From contig SKWJ01000074.1 in the NCBI GenBank assembly GCA_007128995.1, positions 1-13,967 on the forward strand: a stretch of 13,967 nt of DNA, in the 5' to 3' direction. Under the pieces are notes generated by a model, which saw only the letters and a list, made by a program, of their open reading frames with translations, was not told the DNA's origin and searched no databases. Every line of letters begins with the position of its first letter. Positions within the stretch are counted from its first letter, which is position 1. This document shows, piece after piece, positions 6,783 through 13,967 of the stretch. The position numbers and the translations under genes are program-made. This DNA is from Paracoccaceae bacterium. GTDB taxonomy: Bacteria; Pseudomonadota; Alphaproteobacteria; Rhodobacterales; Rhodobacteraceae.

Positions 6783-8597
6783 ATGCAGTCCCGCCAGATA
6801 CGCGCACGGCGCCAGATCCCTGTTCTATTGGGTGCGGCGCTGTCTCTGGCGTCTCCGGCATATGGGTTTGAAGACCTGCAGATCACTCTGAATGGGGGTG
6901 ATGAGGCGTTGCGTACCGCACTGACGCGGTCATCGCTGCTTCAGGCGGCGCGAGATGATGGGGTCGCGGATGCGTTCGAGGTGTTCACAATCGCGCGTGC
7001 GGAATATGGGCAACTGATTGGGATCTTCTATGAGGCGGGGTTCTACGCACCGGAAATATCGGTGCGTATCGATGGGCGCGAGGCGGCAGATATCTCGCCG
7101 CTGAATCCACCTGCCACGATCCGCAACATAGAGTTGGTGATGGCGCCAGGGCCTGCCTATGTCTTCGGGCGGACGCAGCTGGGGCCATTGGCCGATGGTA
7201 CGGAGTTGCCTGCGGGTTTTGCGCCGGGAGAGCCGGCGCGCAGCACTGTCATCCGGACTGCAACGCGCAACGCGATTGATGGCTGGCGTGATCAGGGCCA
7301 TGCGAAGGCGGAACCTGCTGATCAGCAGATAACTGCGCGGCACCCCGCAGGAGAGCTGGATGTCGCGGTTCAGATCGCGCCCGGCCCCCGCCTGCGCTTC
7401 GGCGCCCTGCGTCCCGAAGGTCAGCAGCGTACGCGACCGGAGCGGATTGTCGAGATTGCAGGCCTGCCGACAGGCGAGGTTTTCTCTCCGCAGGAGGCGC
7501 AACGCGCTGCGGCCCGTCTTCGGCGCACTGGAACCTTTGCCTCTGTTGCCATCCGCGAGGCGCAGACACCGAACCCTGATGGCACTCTGGACATGAATGC
7601 CACGGTCGTTGAAGCCCCTCTGCGGCGGATCGGAGCCTCGGTCGAATTTGATACGGAAGCCGGCGGCAAGCTGACGGGGTTCTGGCTGCATCGCAACTTG
7701 CTGGGGGGCGCAGAGCGCTTTCGGGTTGAAGGAAGGGTCAGCGGGTTGGGGTCGCAGCGGGCGAGTGGACTGGAGTACCGCCTTGGCGCAGAGTTTTCAC
7801 GCCCCGCAACCTTTACACCGGATACCGAACTCAATCTCGGGGCGTTCATTGAAACCGAAAATGATGATGATTTCGAGGCGCGGCGTGCGCGGATCGATGT
7901 CGGGCTGGTGCATCAGTTCAGTGATGCGCTGACCTTCGGGGGTGGTATTGGTCTGCTCTGGGAGCGTGCGAAATTCGGTCCCGATCTGAACCAGACACGA
8001 AATTTCCGAATGCTGCTTCTGCCGCTGGATGTCACATGGGACCGCCGCGACAACGAGCGCGCGCCGACGGGCGGTTTCTATGTGCGGGGCGAATTGATGC
8101 CGTTTCTGGGGGTCAGGGGCACGGATAGCGGGGCGCGGGCCTATACCGATCTGCGCGCCTATCGCGGCTTCGGAGATGAGGCACGGGTTGTCCTTGCAGG
8201 CCGGGTTCAGGCGGGGGCTGTCTTTGCTGCAGAGTTGCAGAACACCCCGCGCGATCTGCTGTTTTATTCCGGTGGTGGAGGCATCGTGCGCGGACAGCCG
8301 TTCCGTTCGCTCGGAGTGACATCAGAGGGTGTTCGCTCGGGGGGGAAGGGGTTTGCCGCAGTGTCCACCGAAGCGCGGGTCCGGATGACCGAAACCATCG
8401 GTCTGGCTGCGTTCGTTGACACCGGCTATGTGTCGGAAGGCGTTTTTTCCGGAAGTTCCGACTGGCATGCAGGCGCTGGGCTTGGGCTGCGGTATGACAC
8501 GCCCGTCGGACCCTTGCGGCTGGATGTCGGTTTCCCCGTCGCGGGTACAACAGGGAGCGGTGTGCAGCTCTATCTTGGCATAGGGCACGCGTTCTGA
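6783..8597 (+). CDS. tamA: TamA: Omp85-family outer-membrane protein of the translocation and assembly module
   Basis: A 604-residue outer-membrane protein. A signal peptide (basic RQIRARRQ, hydrophobic [15 protein letters not shown], likely cut near AYG-FE at residue 28) is followed by three POTRA-like repeats of about 80-90 residues (about 31-123, 125-202, 203-279; two end in the similar string APGP) and a 16-strand-type beta-barrel (about 281-604). The barrel ends in a terminal aromatic (YLGIGHAF), the usual signal for barrel assembly. It also carries the Omp85 hallmarks [15 protein letters not shown] and [11 protein letters not shown]. TamA with TamB helps insert or transport outer-membrane proteins, and recent work links the complex to lipid transfer. 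Start choice: AAGGA at 6766-6770 is 12 bases from ATG 6783 and nine from GTG 6780, so GTG (one residue longer) is possible. The tamB ATG overlaps the stop by one base. Confidence 0.92.
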   Translation: MQSRQIRARRQIPVLLGAALSLASPAYGFEDLQITLNGGDEALRTALTRSSLLQAARDDGVADAFEVFTIARAEYGQLIGIFYEAGFYAPEISVRIDGREAADISPLNPPATIRNIELVMAPGPAYVFGRTQLGPLADGTELPAGFAPGEPARSTVIRTATRNAIDGWRDQGHAKAEPADQQITARHPAGELDVAVQIAPGPRLRFGALRPEGQQRTRPERIVEIAGLPTGEVFSPQEAQRAAARLRRTGTFASVAIREAQTPNPDGTLDMNATVVEAPLRRIGASVEFDTEAGGKLTGFWLHRNLLGGAERFRVEGRVSGLGSQRASGLEYRLGAEFSRPATFTPDTELNLGAFIETENDDDFEARRARIDVGLVHQFSDALTFGGGIGLLWERAKFGPDLNQTRNFRMLLLPLDVTWDRRDNERAPTGGFYVRGELMPFLGVRGTDSGARAYTDLRAYRGFGDEARVVLAGRVQAGAVFAAELQNTPRDLLFYSGGGGIVRGQPFRSLGVTSEGVRSGGKGFAAVSTEARVRMTETIGLAAFVDTGYVSEGVFSGSSDWHAGAGLGLRYDTPVGPLRLDVGFPVAGTTGSGVQLYLGIGHAF

Positions 8598-11500
8598 TGC
8601 GACATGTAGGCAGAGCCCGCAGCAAGCTTCTTGGCTGGTTTTTGGCTGCCTTTGTCGCGCTCATGCCGACCATGACAGCATTTGCGCAGAATCTGGACGC
8701 GCTCTTGCCAGAGGCGAACGAAGACGATGTGGGATATCTGACGCGTCTGTTGCAGGATAGCCTGTCAGGCTTGGGGCGGGATGTGCGCATCGTCGGTTTT
8801 CGCGGTGCGCTGTCATCGCGCGCAACCTTCGACCAGTTGATCATCGGTGATGAAGAGGGCGTCTGGCTGCTTATCGAGGACGCCGCCCTGCAATGGAACC
8901 GTTCGGCCCTGTTTCAGCGCCGGATCGAGATTGGCGAAATCTCGGCCCGTCGTGTGACGGTGGCGCGCGCACCGGTCGGAAATGGCAGCGAAGCCGAAAG
9001 CGACGAGCTGTTCGCGCTACCCGATTTTACCTTGCCTGAATTGCCGGTATCTGTTCGGCTTGACCAGCTTCAGGTGGAAGAAGTGGTGCTGGGTGAGGCG
9101 CTTTTGGGCGAAGAATTGCGCGCCCGTGTCTCCGGCTCTGCCGCGCTGGCGGGCGGCGAGGGGCAGGCGCAGTTGCGCATAGAGCGCATTGATGATCTGG
9201 CTGGCGAGTTTCGGCTCGAGGCTGCTTTTTCCAATGAGACGCGTATTCTCAATCTGGATCTGACCGCAGAGGAAGAAGCTGGCGGACTTGCGGTCAGCCT
9301 GCTTGACATACCGGGCGCGCCCGCTGCTGCCCTGACAGTGCAGGGTGAGGGGCTGATCGAGAATTTCGGTGCAGATATCACACTGGCGACAGATGGCGTG
9401 CCCCGCGTCGAAGGGCGGTTTGAATTCCAGACGCCACAGAATGATGTCGCGCAAGCGCTGTCGCTAGATCTCGCGGGCGATCTGCGACCGCTTCTGCAAG
9501 AGGATTTCCACCCGTTTTTCGGACAGAACAGTGAATTGCGCACCCAGGCGCGCCGCTTTACCGATGGCAGATTGTCGCTGGATGATCTGGTTGTTCGAAC
9601 CGAAAAGCTGGGCCTGCAAGGCCGGCTGAGTATTGGTGCAGACGGGTTGCCCGAAATGATCGATCTGCGCGGCGAAGTTGCCGCGCGTGATGGGTCGCGG
9701 GTGCTTTTGCCAGTCGCGGGCGCGCGTACAAGCATCGAATCCGCGGAACTGGCCCTCGAATTTGACGCCTCTGTGGATGAGGACTGGGATCTATCGCTGG
9801 ATATCCTCGGGTTCGACAATGATGACTTTCGGGTCGAAAGCCTGACACTCAGCGGTCTGGGGCGGATCACGTCAGACGGGTTTGGCGGTGATATTGATGT
9901 GGTCGATGCGCTGATCGAATTTGCGGCGCTTGGGCTGTCGGCTTCAGATCCGGGACTGAACGAGGCGCTTGGCCCTGCAGTCACCGGCTCGCTTGCGCTG
10001 ATCTGGCGCGAAGATGCGCCACTCTTGCTGCCCGGCTTCCAGCTTGAAGGGCGGGATTATGCGCTGAATGGGCGTGCCCGGCTGGATCAGGGGATCGTTG
10101 TTGCCAGCGCACAGGCCAATTTCCGGGACATATCGCGCCTTTCGACCCTTGCAGGCCGCCCGCTTTCCGGGGCGATTGAAACTCAGGTCGATGCCACTGT
10201 CGGCCCGCAGAGCGACCGCTTTGCGGTGCAGGCCGAGATTGCTGGTCAGAATCTGACGCTTGATCAGGCCGAACTCGACCTGCTTTTGCAAGGCCGCAGC
10301 CAGATCACGCTCGATGTACAAGGCGACAATGGGCAGATAAACCTGCACCGCCTCGAAGCGGCCGCCCGGACCCTGCGCGCAGATCTGCGCGGGCAGGTAT
10401 CGCCAGAGACAGTCAACCTGCGCGGTGAAGTCGATTTTTCTGACCTCTCGGTGCTGGGGGGCGCGTTCGGAGGCGCCATCGAAGCGGAATTGGTGGTGCA
10501 AGGGGCACCCGAGGCCGAACAATTTGTGATCGATGCCACTGCACGCGATCTGACCGTCGGGCAAGAAGAAGCGAACCGGTTGCTGCGCGGAGATACGCAA
10601 CTGTCGGTTTCGGGGCAGCGGGATGGCACCGCTGTTGATCTTGCGGCGCTGCGGTTGAACAATACAGCGCTGCAGTTGACGGGCATGGGCCGTTACGAGG
10701 AAGGCGCGTCCAGCCTTGATCTGCAACTCACCCTGCCTGATCTTGGTGCAATCCGACCGGGCTTTGGGGGGCGGATCGCGGCAGATGCAAGCTTGCGCGA
10801 AGAGGGTACCACCCGCCGCGTCACATTGAATGCCGACGCCTCAAGCCTGCGTCTGGGCAATCCGGCCGTTGATGGTCTATTTGCCGGAACGCACCGGCTG
10901 AATGTCGCACTGGTGCAGCGCCCGGAAGATATATTGCTGGAAAATGTCACGCTTTCTGGGCCTCAACTGAATGCAAATCTCTCGGGATCATTGGTAGAGG
11001 GGCGGCCAAATCTGGTATTTGATGCGCGTCTGGCCAATCTGGCGACAGTCGTCGAAGGGTTTCCGGGCGCTGTGACCTTGACTGGCACGGCGCGTGACAC
11101 CGGCGAGGCCTATGCGCTGGATGTGGCTGTGAACGGGCCCGCCGGACTGAATGCTCAGGTCGCAGGGACCCTCTCACCCGAATTGCGTGCTGACCTCCGG
11201 GCACAGGGCGGCCTTGATCTGGCACTTGTCAATCCCAGGCTGGAACCACGTTCGATACAGGGGCCCGCGCGGTTTGATGTGACCGTGAACGGGCCTTTGG
11301 CCGTTTCCTCGGTGAGTGGGCAGGCCGAGGCGTCGGGGATAACGCTGGTGTTGCCGCAGCAAAATCTGCGCCTTGCTGATATCAACGCGCAAGCACAGAT
11401 CCAGGGCGGGCGGGTCACTGTCAATCTGGGCGGAAGATCCGTCTCTGGCGGGCAGGTGGCGCTCGATGGCGATATTGATTTGGCAGCTCCCATCACAGGC

Positions 11501-12475
11501 AATCTGCGCGCAACGCTCACCGGGCTGGTCATTTCCGATCCACAATTGTTTGAGACATCGGTTTCGGGGCAGGTTGCGATCACCGGTGCGCTGACACAGG
11601 GGCCGCTGATCTCGGGCGGTCTGACGCTTGATCAGACAGAGTTGCGCATCCCGCGTGTCGGACTGGCCACACGCGGCTATATTCCGCCTGACATCCGCCA
11701 TCTGGGGGACGGGGCCGCCGCGCGCCAGACGCGTGACCGCGCTGGTATATTCCGAGGCGAAACCAATGGGCGTGAACAACGGCCAGCCGCACTGGACCTT
11801 ACCATCGATGCCCCCAACCGGATTTTCCTGCGTGGCCGTGGTCTGGATGCAGAACTGGGCGGTACGCTGCGCCTGACAGGCACCACCGCCGACGTCATTC
11901 CCGTCGGTCAATTCGGTCTGATCCGCGGACGCCTTGATCTGCTTGGGAACCGGTTCACCCTGAATGAGGGGTTCGCCAGCTTGCAGGGCGATCTGGTTCC
12001 GTTCATCCGGCTTGTTGCCTCGACCGAGCGTGACGGGGTAACGGCGCGGATCGTGCTGGAGGGTGAAGCGACCGCGCCTGAAATACGGTTTGAATCCACC
12101 CCCGAACTTCCTGAAGAAGAGGTTGTTTCGCTTCTGCTGTTCGGGCGCGGCTTTGAAAGCCTCTCGCTGTTTCAGGCGGCACAGCTGGCTTCGTCGCTTG
12201 CAACGCTGTCAGGGCGCAGTGAAGGGTTTCTGGATCGCGTGCGGCGCAATGTCGGGCTGGATGATCTGGATGTGCGCACTGACGAGGATGGCGAGACGTC
12301 CGTCAGACTAGGGCGCTATCTGACAGAGAATATCTACACTGATGTCGAAGTCAGCCCCCAAGGCAAGAGCGAGGTTTCGATCAATATCGATCTGACATCC
12401 TCACTCACGGCGCGGGGACGTGTCAACAACGAGGGCCGCGCCGGGATCGGGCTGTTTTTTGAGCGTGACTACTGA
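8597..12475 (+). CDS. tamB: TamB: translocation/assembly module inner-membrane-linked protein (DUF490)
   Basis: A 1292-residue protein, close to E. coli TamB (about 1260). It has an N-terminal hydrophobic segment (about residues 11-30), then a very long array of repetitive amphipathic beta-strand segments rich in Leu, Val, Asp, Gly and Gln (e.g. repeated LRGxVS/LxLDLxG-type patterns). This fits the taco-like beta-groove that spans the periplasm. The conserved DUF490/TamB C-terminus covers about residues 950-1292 with the family strings RGYIPPDIR, GQFGLIRGRLDLLGNRFTL, PEEEVVSLLLFGRG and a terminus in RVNNEGRAGIGLFFERDY, which resembles the family ending G(I/L)F(Y/F)E(K/R)DY. It begins at ATG 8597 within TGATG of the tamA stop, with little SD, so translation is probably coupled. 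The N-terminus reads more like a cleavable signal peptide (TAFA-QN at 30/31) than an uncut anchor. It is followed after 13 bp by an SDR gene. Confidence 0.93.
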   Translation: MRHVGRARSKLLGWFLAAFVALMPTMTAFAQNLDALLPEANEDDVGYLTRLLQDSLSGLGRDVRIVGFRGALSSRATFDQLIIGDEEGVWLLIEDAALQWNRSALFQRRIEIGEISARRVTVARAPVGNGSEAESDELFALPDFTLPELPVSVRLDQLQVEEVVLGEALLGEELRARVSGSAALAGGEGQAQLRIERIDDLAGEFRLEAAFSNETRILNLDLTAEEEAGGLAVSLLDIPGAPAAALTVQGEGLIENFGADITLATDGVPRVEGRFEFQTPQNDVAQALSLDLAGDLRPLLQEDFHPFFGQNSELRTQARRFTDGRLSLDDLVVRTEKLGLQGRLSIGADGLPEMIDLRGEVAARDGSRVLLPVAGARTSIESAELALEFDASVDEDWDLSLDILGFDNDDFRVESLTLSGLGRITSDGFGGDIDVVDALIEFAALGLSASDPGLNEALGPAVTGSLALIWREDAPLLLPGFQLEGRDYALNGRARLDQGIVVASAQANFRDISRLSTLAGRPLSGAIETQVDATVGPQSDRFAVQAEIAGQNLTLDQAELDLLLQGRSQITLDVQGDNGQINLHRLEAAARTLRADLRGQVSPETVNLRGEVDFSDLSVLGGAFGGAIEAELVVQGAPEAEQFVIDATARDLTVGQEEANRLLRGDTQLSVSGQRDGTAVDLAALRLNNTALQLTGMGRYEEGASSLDLQLTLPDLGAIRPGFGGRIAADASLREEGTTRRVTLNADASSLRLGNPAVDGLFAGTHRLNVALVQRPEDILLENVTLSGPQLNANLSGSLVEGRPNLVFDARLANLATVVEGFPGAVTLTGTARDTGEAYALDVAVNGPAGLNAQVAGTLSPELRADLRAQGGLDLALVNPRLEPRSIQGPARFDVTVNGPLAVSSVSGQAEASGITLVLPQQNLRLADINAQAQIQGGRVTVNLGGRSVSGGQVALDGDIDLAAPITGNLRATLTGLVISDPQLFETSVSGQVAITGALTQGPLISGGLTLDQTELRIPRVGLATRGYIPPDIRHLGDGAAARQTRDRAGIFRGETNGREQRPAALDLTIDAPNRIFLRGRGLDAELGGTLRLTGTTADVIPVGQFGLIRGRLDLLGNRFTLNEGFASLQGDLVPFIRLVASTERDGVTARIVLEGEATAPEIRFESTPELPEEEVVSLLLFGRGFESLSLFQAAQLASSLATLSGRSEGFLDRVRRNVGLDDLDVRTDEDGETSVRLGRYLTENIYTDVEVSPQGKSEVSINIDLTSSLTARGRVNNEGRAGIGLFFERDY

Positions 12476-12488
12476 AAAGGAGCCTCGG

Positions 12489-13250
12489 GTGGGGTTTGAG
12501 ACAAGTGAAATGTCGGACAAGGCGGTCCTGATTACGGGGGCAAGCCGGGGGATCGGGCGTGAAGCCGCGCTGGCCTTTGCCGAAAGGGGCGCAAAACTCG
12601 GGATAGCGGCACGCGATACGAAAGCATTGGACGCATTGGCGCAGGAAACCGGGGCAGTTCCGATCCCTTGCGATGTGGCCGACTATTCTGACATGGCAAA
12701 TGCCGTCGCCCGCATGCAGGCCGAATTCGGGCGTCTGGATGTGCTGATCAACAACGCTGGCGTGATCGATCCGATCGCGCCGCTGTCGCGGATCGACCCG
12801 CAGGAATTCAGTATGCTTGTCGATATCAACCTCAAGGGTGTGCTGCATGGCCTGCGCGCGGCGCTGCCCGTCATGCAGGCGCAGGGCACGGGCACGATCA
12901 TCACTGTCGGCTCTGGTGCGGCGCATAACCCGCTGGAAGGGTGGGGGGCCTATTGCAGCTCCAAGGCCGGTGCATGGATGCTGACGCGTGTTGCAGATAT
13001 CGAGGCGCGCGGTCACGGCGTGCGGGTCATGAGCCTTTCGCCCGGCACAGTGGCCACGGATATGCAGCGCACGATCAAGGCCAGCGGTGTCAATGCAGTC
13101 AGCCAGATGGACTGGTCTGCGCATGTGCCGCCCGAATGGCCGGCGCGGGCCTTGGTCTGGATGTGCACATCGGATGCGGATGAGTGGGTTGGGCGTGAGG
13201 TGTCGCTGCGCGATGAAAGCCTGCGCCGTCGTCTTGGGCTTGTCGCGTGA
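12489..13250 (+). CDS. Short-chain dehydrogenase/reductase, GTG start
   Basis: A 253-residue classical SDR. The cofactor loop TGASRGIG is at residues 16-23, CDVADYSD at 61-68, LINNAGV at 86-92, and the catalytic tetrad is Asn114, Ser142, Tyr155, Lys159 (YCSSK). SPGTVATDM at 184-192 follows the active site. Substrate is not predictable; the protein is an NAD(P)-dependent oxidoreductase. The start is set by AAGGAG at 12477-12482, which is six bases from GTG 12489. The ATG at 12510 gives a protein seven residues shorter and has no SD at proper distance, and the ATG at 12420 lies inside tamB. The SD begins right after the tamB stop (12475), so it is probably in the tamAB operon. The stop overlaps the next gene by four bases (GTGA). 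The C-terminal WVGREVSLRDE region differs from FabG/PhaB, where ITGQxxxxDGG is usual, so it is not a standard ketoacyl reductase. Confidence 0.87.
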   Translation: MGFETSEMSDKAVLITGASRGIGREAALAFAERGAKLGIAARDTKALDALAQETGAVPIPCDVADYSDMANAVARMQAEFGRLDVLINNAGVIDPIAPLSRIDPQEFSMLVDINLKGVLHGLRAALPVMQAQGTGTIITVGSGAAHNPLEGWGAYCSSKAGAWMLTRVADIEARGHGVRVMSLSPGTVATDMQRTIKASGVNAVSQMDWSAHVPPEWPARALVWMCTSDADEWVGREVSLRDESLRRRLGLVA

Positions 13251-13867
13251 TCCGGACATCGCAGCAGGCAGGCGTCTGGACGCTGACACTGGATCGGCCA
13301 GATAAGGCCAATTCCCTTACAGCAGAGATGTTGCAGGCATTGTGTCATGCTGTCGATGCCGCCATTCAGGCGCAGGCGCGGGTGCTTGTAATCACTGGCG
13401 CGGGCCGTGTCTTCAGTGCCGGTGCCGATCTGGACGCGGCGCGCGCGGGGCTTGCCACTTCGCCCTTGTGGGAAGATCTTTCCGGGCGTCTGGCCCATGC
13501 GCCCTGCCTGACGATCGCGGCGCTGAATGGAACCCTGGCCGGTGGTGCGTTTGGCATGGCGCTGGCCTGTGACCTGCGGCTTTGTGTTCCCGAAGCGAAG
13601 TTCTTTTATCCGGTGATGAAGCTGGGCTTTTTGCCACAACCCTCTGACCCGGCGCGATTAGCGGCGCTTGTCGGGCCTGCGCGGGCAAAGATGATCCTTA
13701 TGGCAGGTGTGCGGATAACCGCTGAAGAAGCCTGCGCTTGGGGGCTTGTGGACAGGATTGCCCCGCCTGACAGCCTGATGGCGATGGCAGAGGCGCTTGC
13801 CGAACCGGCGGCAGCGGCCAGCCCGACCCATGTTGCGGCGATCAAGCGCCTTGTTCCGAGCGCGTGA
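13247..13867 (+). CDS. Crotonase-fold protein (enoyl-CoA hydratase/isomerase family), catalytic Glu residues absent
   Basis: A 206-residue crotonase-superfamily protein, shorter than the typical 255-260 residues and lacking much of the C-terminal helical part. CoA-binding and oxyanion-hole features remain: FSAGADL (56-62) and NGTLAGGAFGMALACDLRL (94-112), with Gly100 in the hole. The two glutamates that catalyse hydration in rat enoyl-CoA hydratase (Glu144, Glu164) align with Gly103 and Val123 (YPVMKLGF in place of xPExxxG). A normal hydratase activity is therefore unlikely; an isomerase, thioesterase-like or other crotonase reaction, or a non-catalytic role, is possible. GTG start at 13247 lies inside the SDR stop (GTGA), with no good SD, implying translational coupling. 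The frame ends properly at TGA (13865-13867), so the short length is not a visible frameshift. Confidence 0.82.
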   Translation: MIRTSQQAGVWTLTLDRPDKANSLTAEMLQALCHAVDAAIQAQARVLVITGAGRVFSAGADLDAARAGLATSPLWEDLSGRLAHAPCLTIAALNGTLAGGAFGMALACDLRLCVPEAKFFYPVMKLGFLPQPSDPARLAALVGPARAKMILMAGVRITAEEACAWGLVDRIAPPDSLMAMAEALAEPAAAASPTHVAAIKRLVPSA

Positions 13868-13967
13868 TCCGCGTGCCTGGTTGCGTGTCGTCCCGGGGCG
13901 CTGAGGTGCAGTGCGTTGCGACCCTTTTTGCGGCATTGGCACGCTTGCGTTTCAGCACGCGCTCGCT
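13842..13967 (-). CDS. Possible 3' end of a minus-strand gene running in from the right edge
   Basis: From the window edge a minus-strand frame is open for 41 codons and ends at TGA (13842-13844), overlapping the end of the crotonase gene by 26 bp. The translated tail is rich in Arg and Lys (LKRKRANAAKRV near its visible start) and matches no family I recognise. Such a basic tail could be the C-terminus of a convergent gene. An open frame of this size in GC-rich DNA is also common by chance, and no start is visible here. Apart from this I see nothing in the last 100 bp. Confidence 0.2.
   Translation of the reverse strand, partial: SERVLKRKRANAAKRVATHCTSAPRDDTQPGTRITRSEQGA

Noticed and set aside
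9070..9984. Long minus-strand open frames inside tamB (also in tamA and phaA)
   Set aside because: They are Arg/Ser/Pro-rich shadow frames of GC-rich coding DNA, opposite well-supported genes.
12420..12488. ATG at 12420 as the SDR start
   Set aside because: It lies inside the conserved tamB 3' end and would add 23 residues unlike any SDR; the SD at 12477-12482 supports GTG 12489.

Overview
The window reads as ordinary chromosomal DNA of a moderately GC-rich alphaproteobacterium, most likely of the Rhodobacterales/Rhodobacteraceae. This rests on protein resemblance (the AhcY N-terminus with the long catalytic-domain insertion, the PhaA/PhaB pair, a compact Omp85-type TamA followed by a DUF490 TamB) and on short SD-led gene spacings. 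I see no transposase, integrase, tRNA, rRNA, CRISPR array, plasmid or phage gene, and no base-composition break that would suggest recent transfer.

Layout, left to right. (1) 33-1211 (-): an acetyl-CoA acetyltransferase-type thiolase, divergent from (2) a partner-switching pair, 1302-1643 (+) STAS anti-sigma-factor antagonist and 1767-2210 (+) RsbW-like serine kinase/anti-sigma factor. (3) A 284-bp stretch with no gene. (4) 2495-2830 (-) hspQ. (5) A 262-bp divergent region rich in TTGC/GCAA words, then phaA (3093-4265, +) and phaB (4356-5078, +), separated by a perfect 10-bp hairpin. (6) A strong bidirectional rho-independent terminator (5144-5170) between phaB and the convergent ahcY (5193-6584, -). 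(7) A 198-bp divergent region that holds a possible structured ahcY leader. (8) A tight plus-strand cluster: tamA (6783-8597), tamB (8597-12475, 1-nt overlap), an SDR oxidoreductase (12489-13250, 13-nt gap, GTG start) and a crotonase-fold protein (13247-13867, 4-nt overlap). The last 100 bp hold no complete gene. A minus-strand frame runs in from the right edge and may be the 3' end of another gene.

How the genes work together. PhaA condenses two acetyl-CoA to acetoacetyl-CoA and PhaB reduces it to (R)-3-hydroxybutyryl-CoA, the precursor of polyhydroxybutyrate; the synthase gene phaC is not in this window. The minus-strand thiolase is a second enzyme of the same fold, more likely used in fatty-acid, ketone-body or amino-acid turnover. 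AhcY recycles the product of SAM-dependent methylation. TamA (outer membrane) and TamB (periplasm-spanning) form the translocation and assembly module and/or a lipid-transfer bridge. The SDR and crotonase genes look co-transcribed and translationally coupled with them, though no mechanism links the two functions.

I did not find a clearly new system. The items most worth a second look are the ahcY leader stem that would mask the ribosome-binding site, the crotonase homologue lacking both catalytic glutamates, the TTGC/GCAA elements around phaA-phaB, and the partner-switching pair without a sigma factor or phosphatase beside it.
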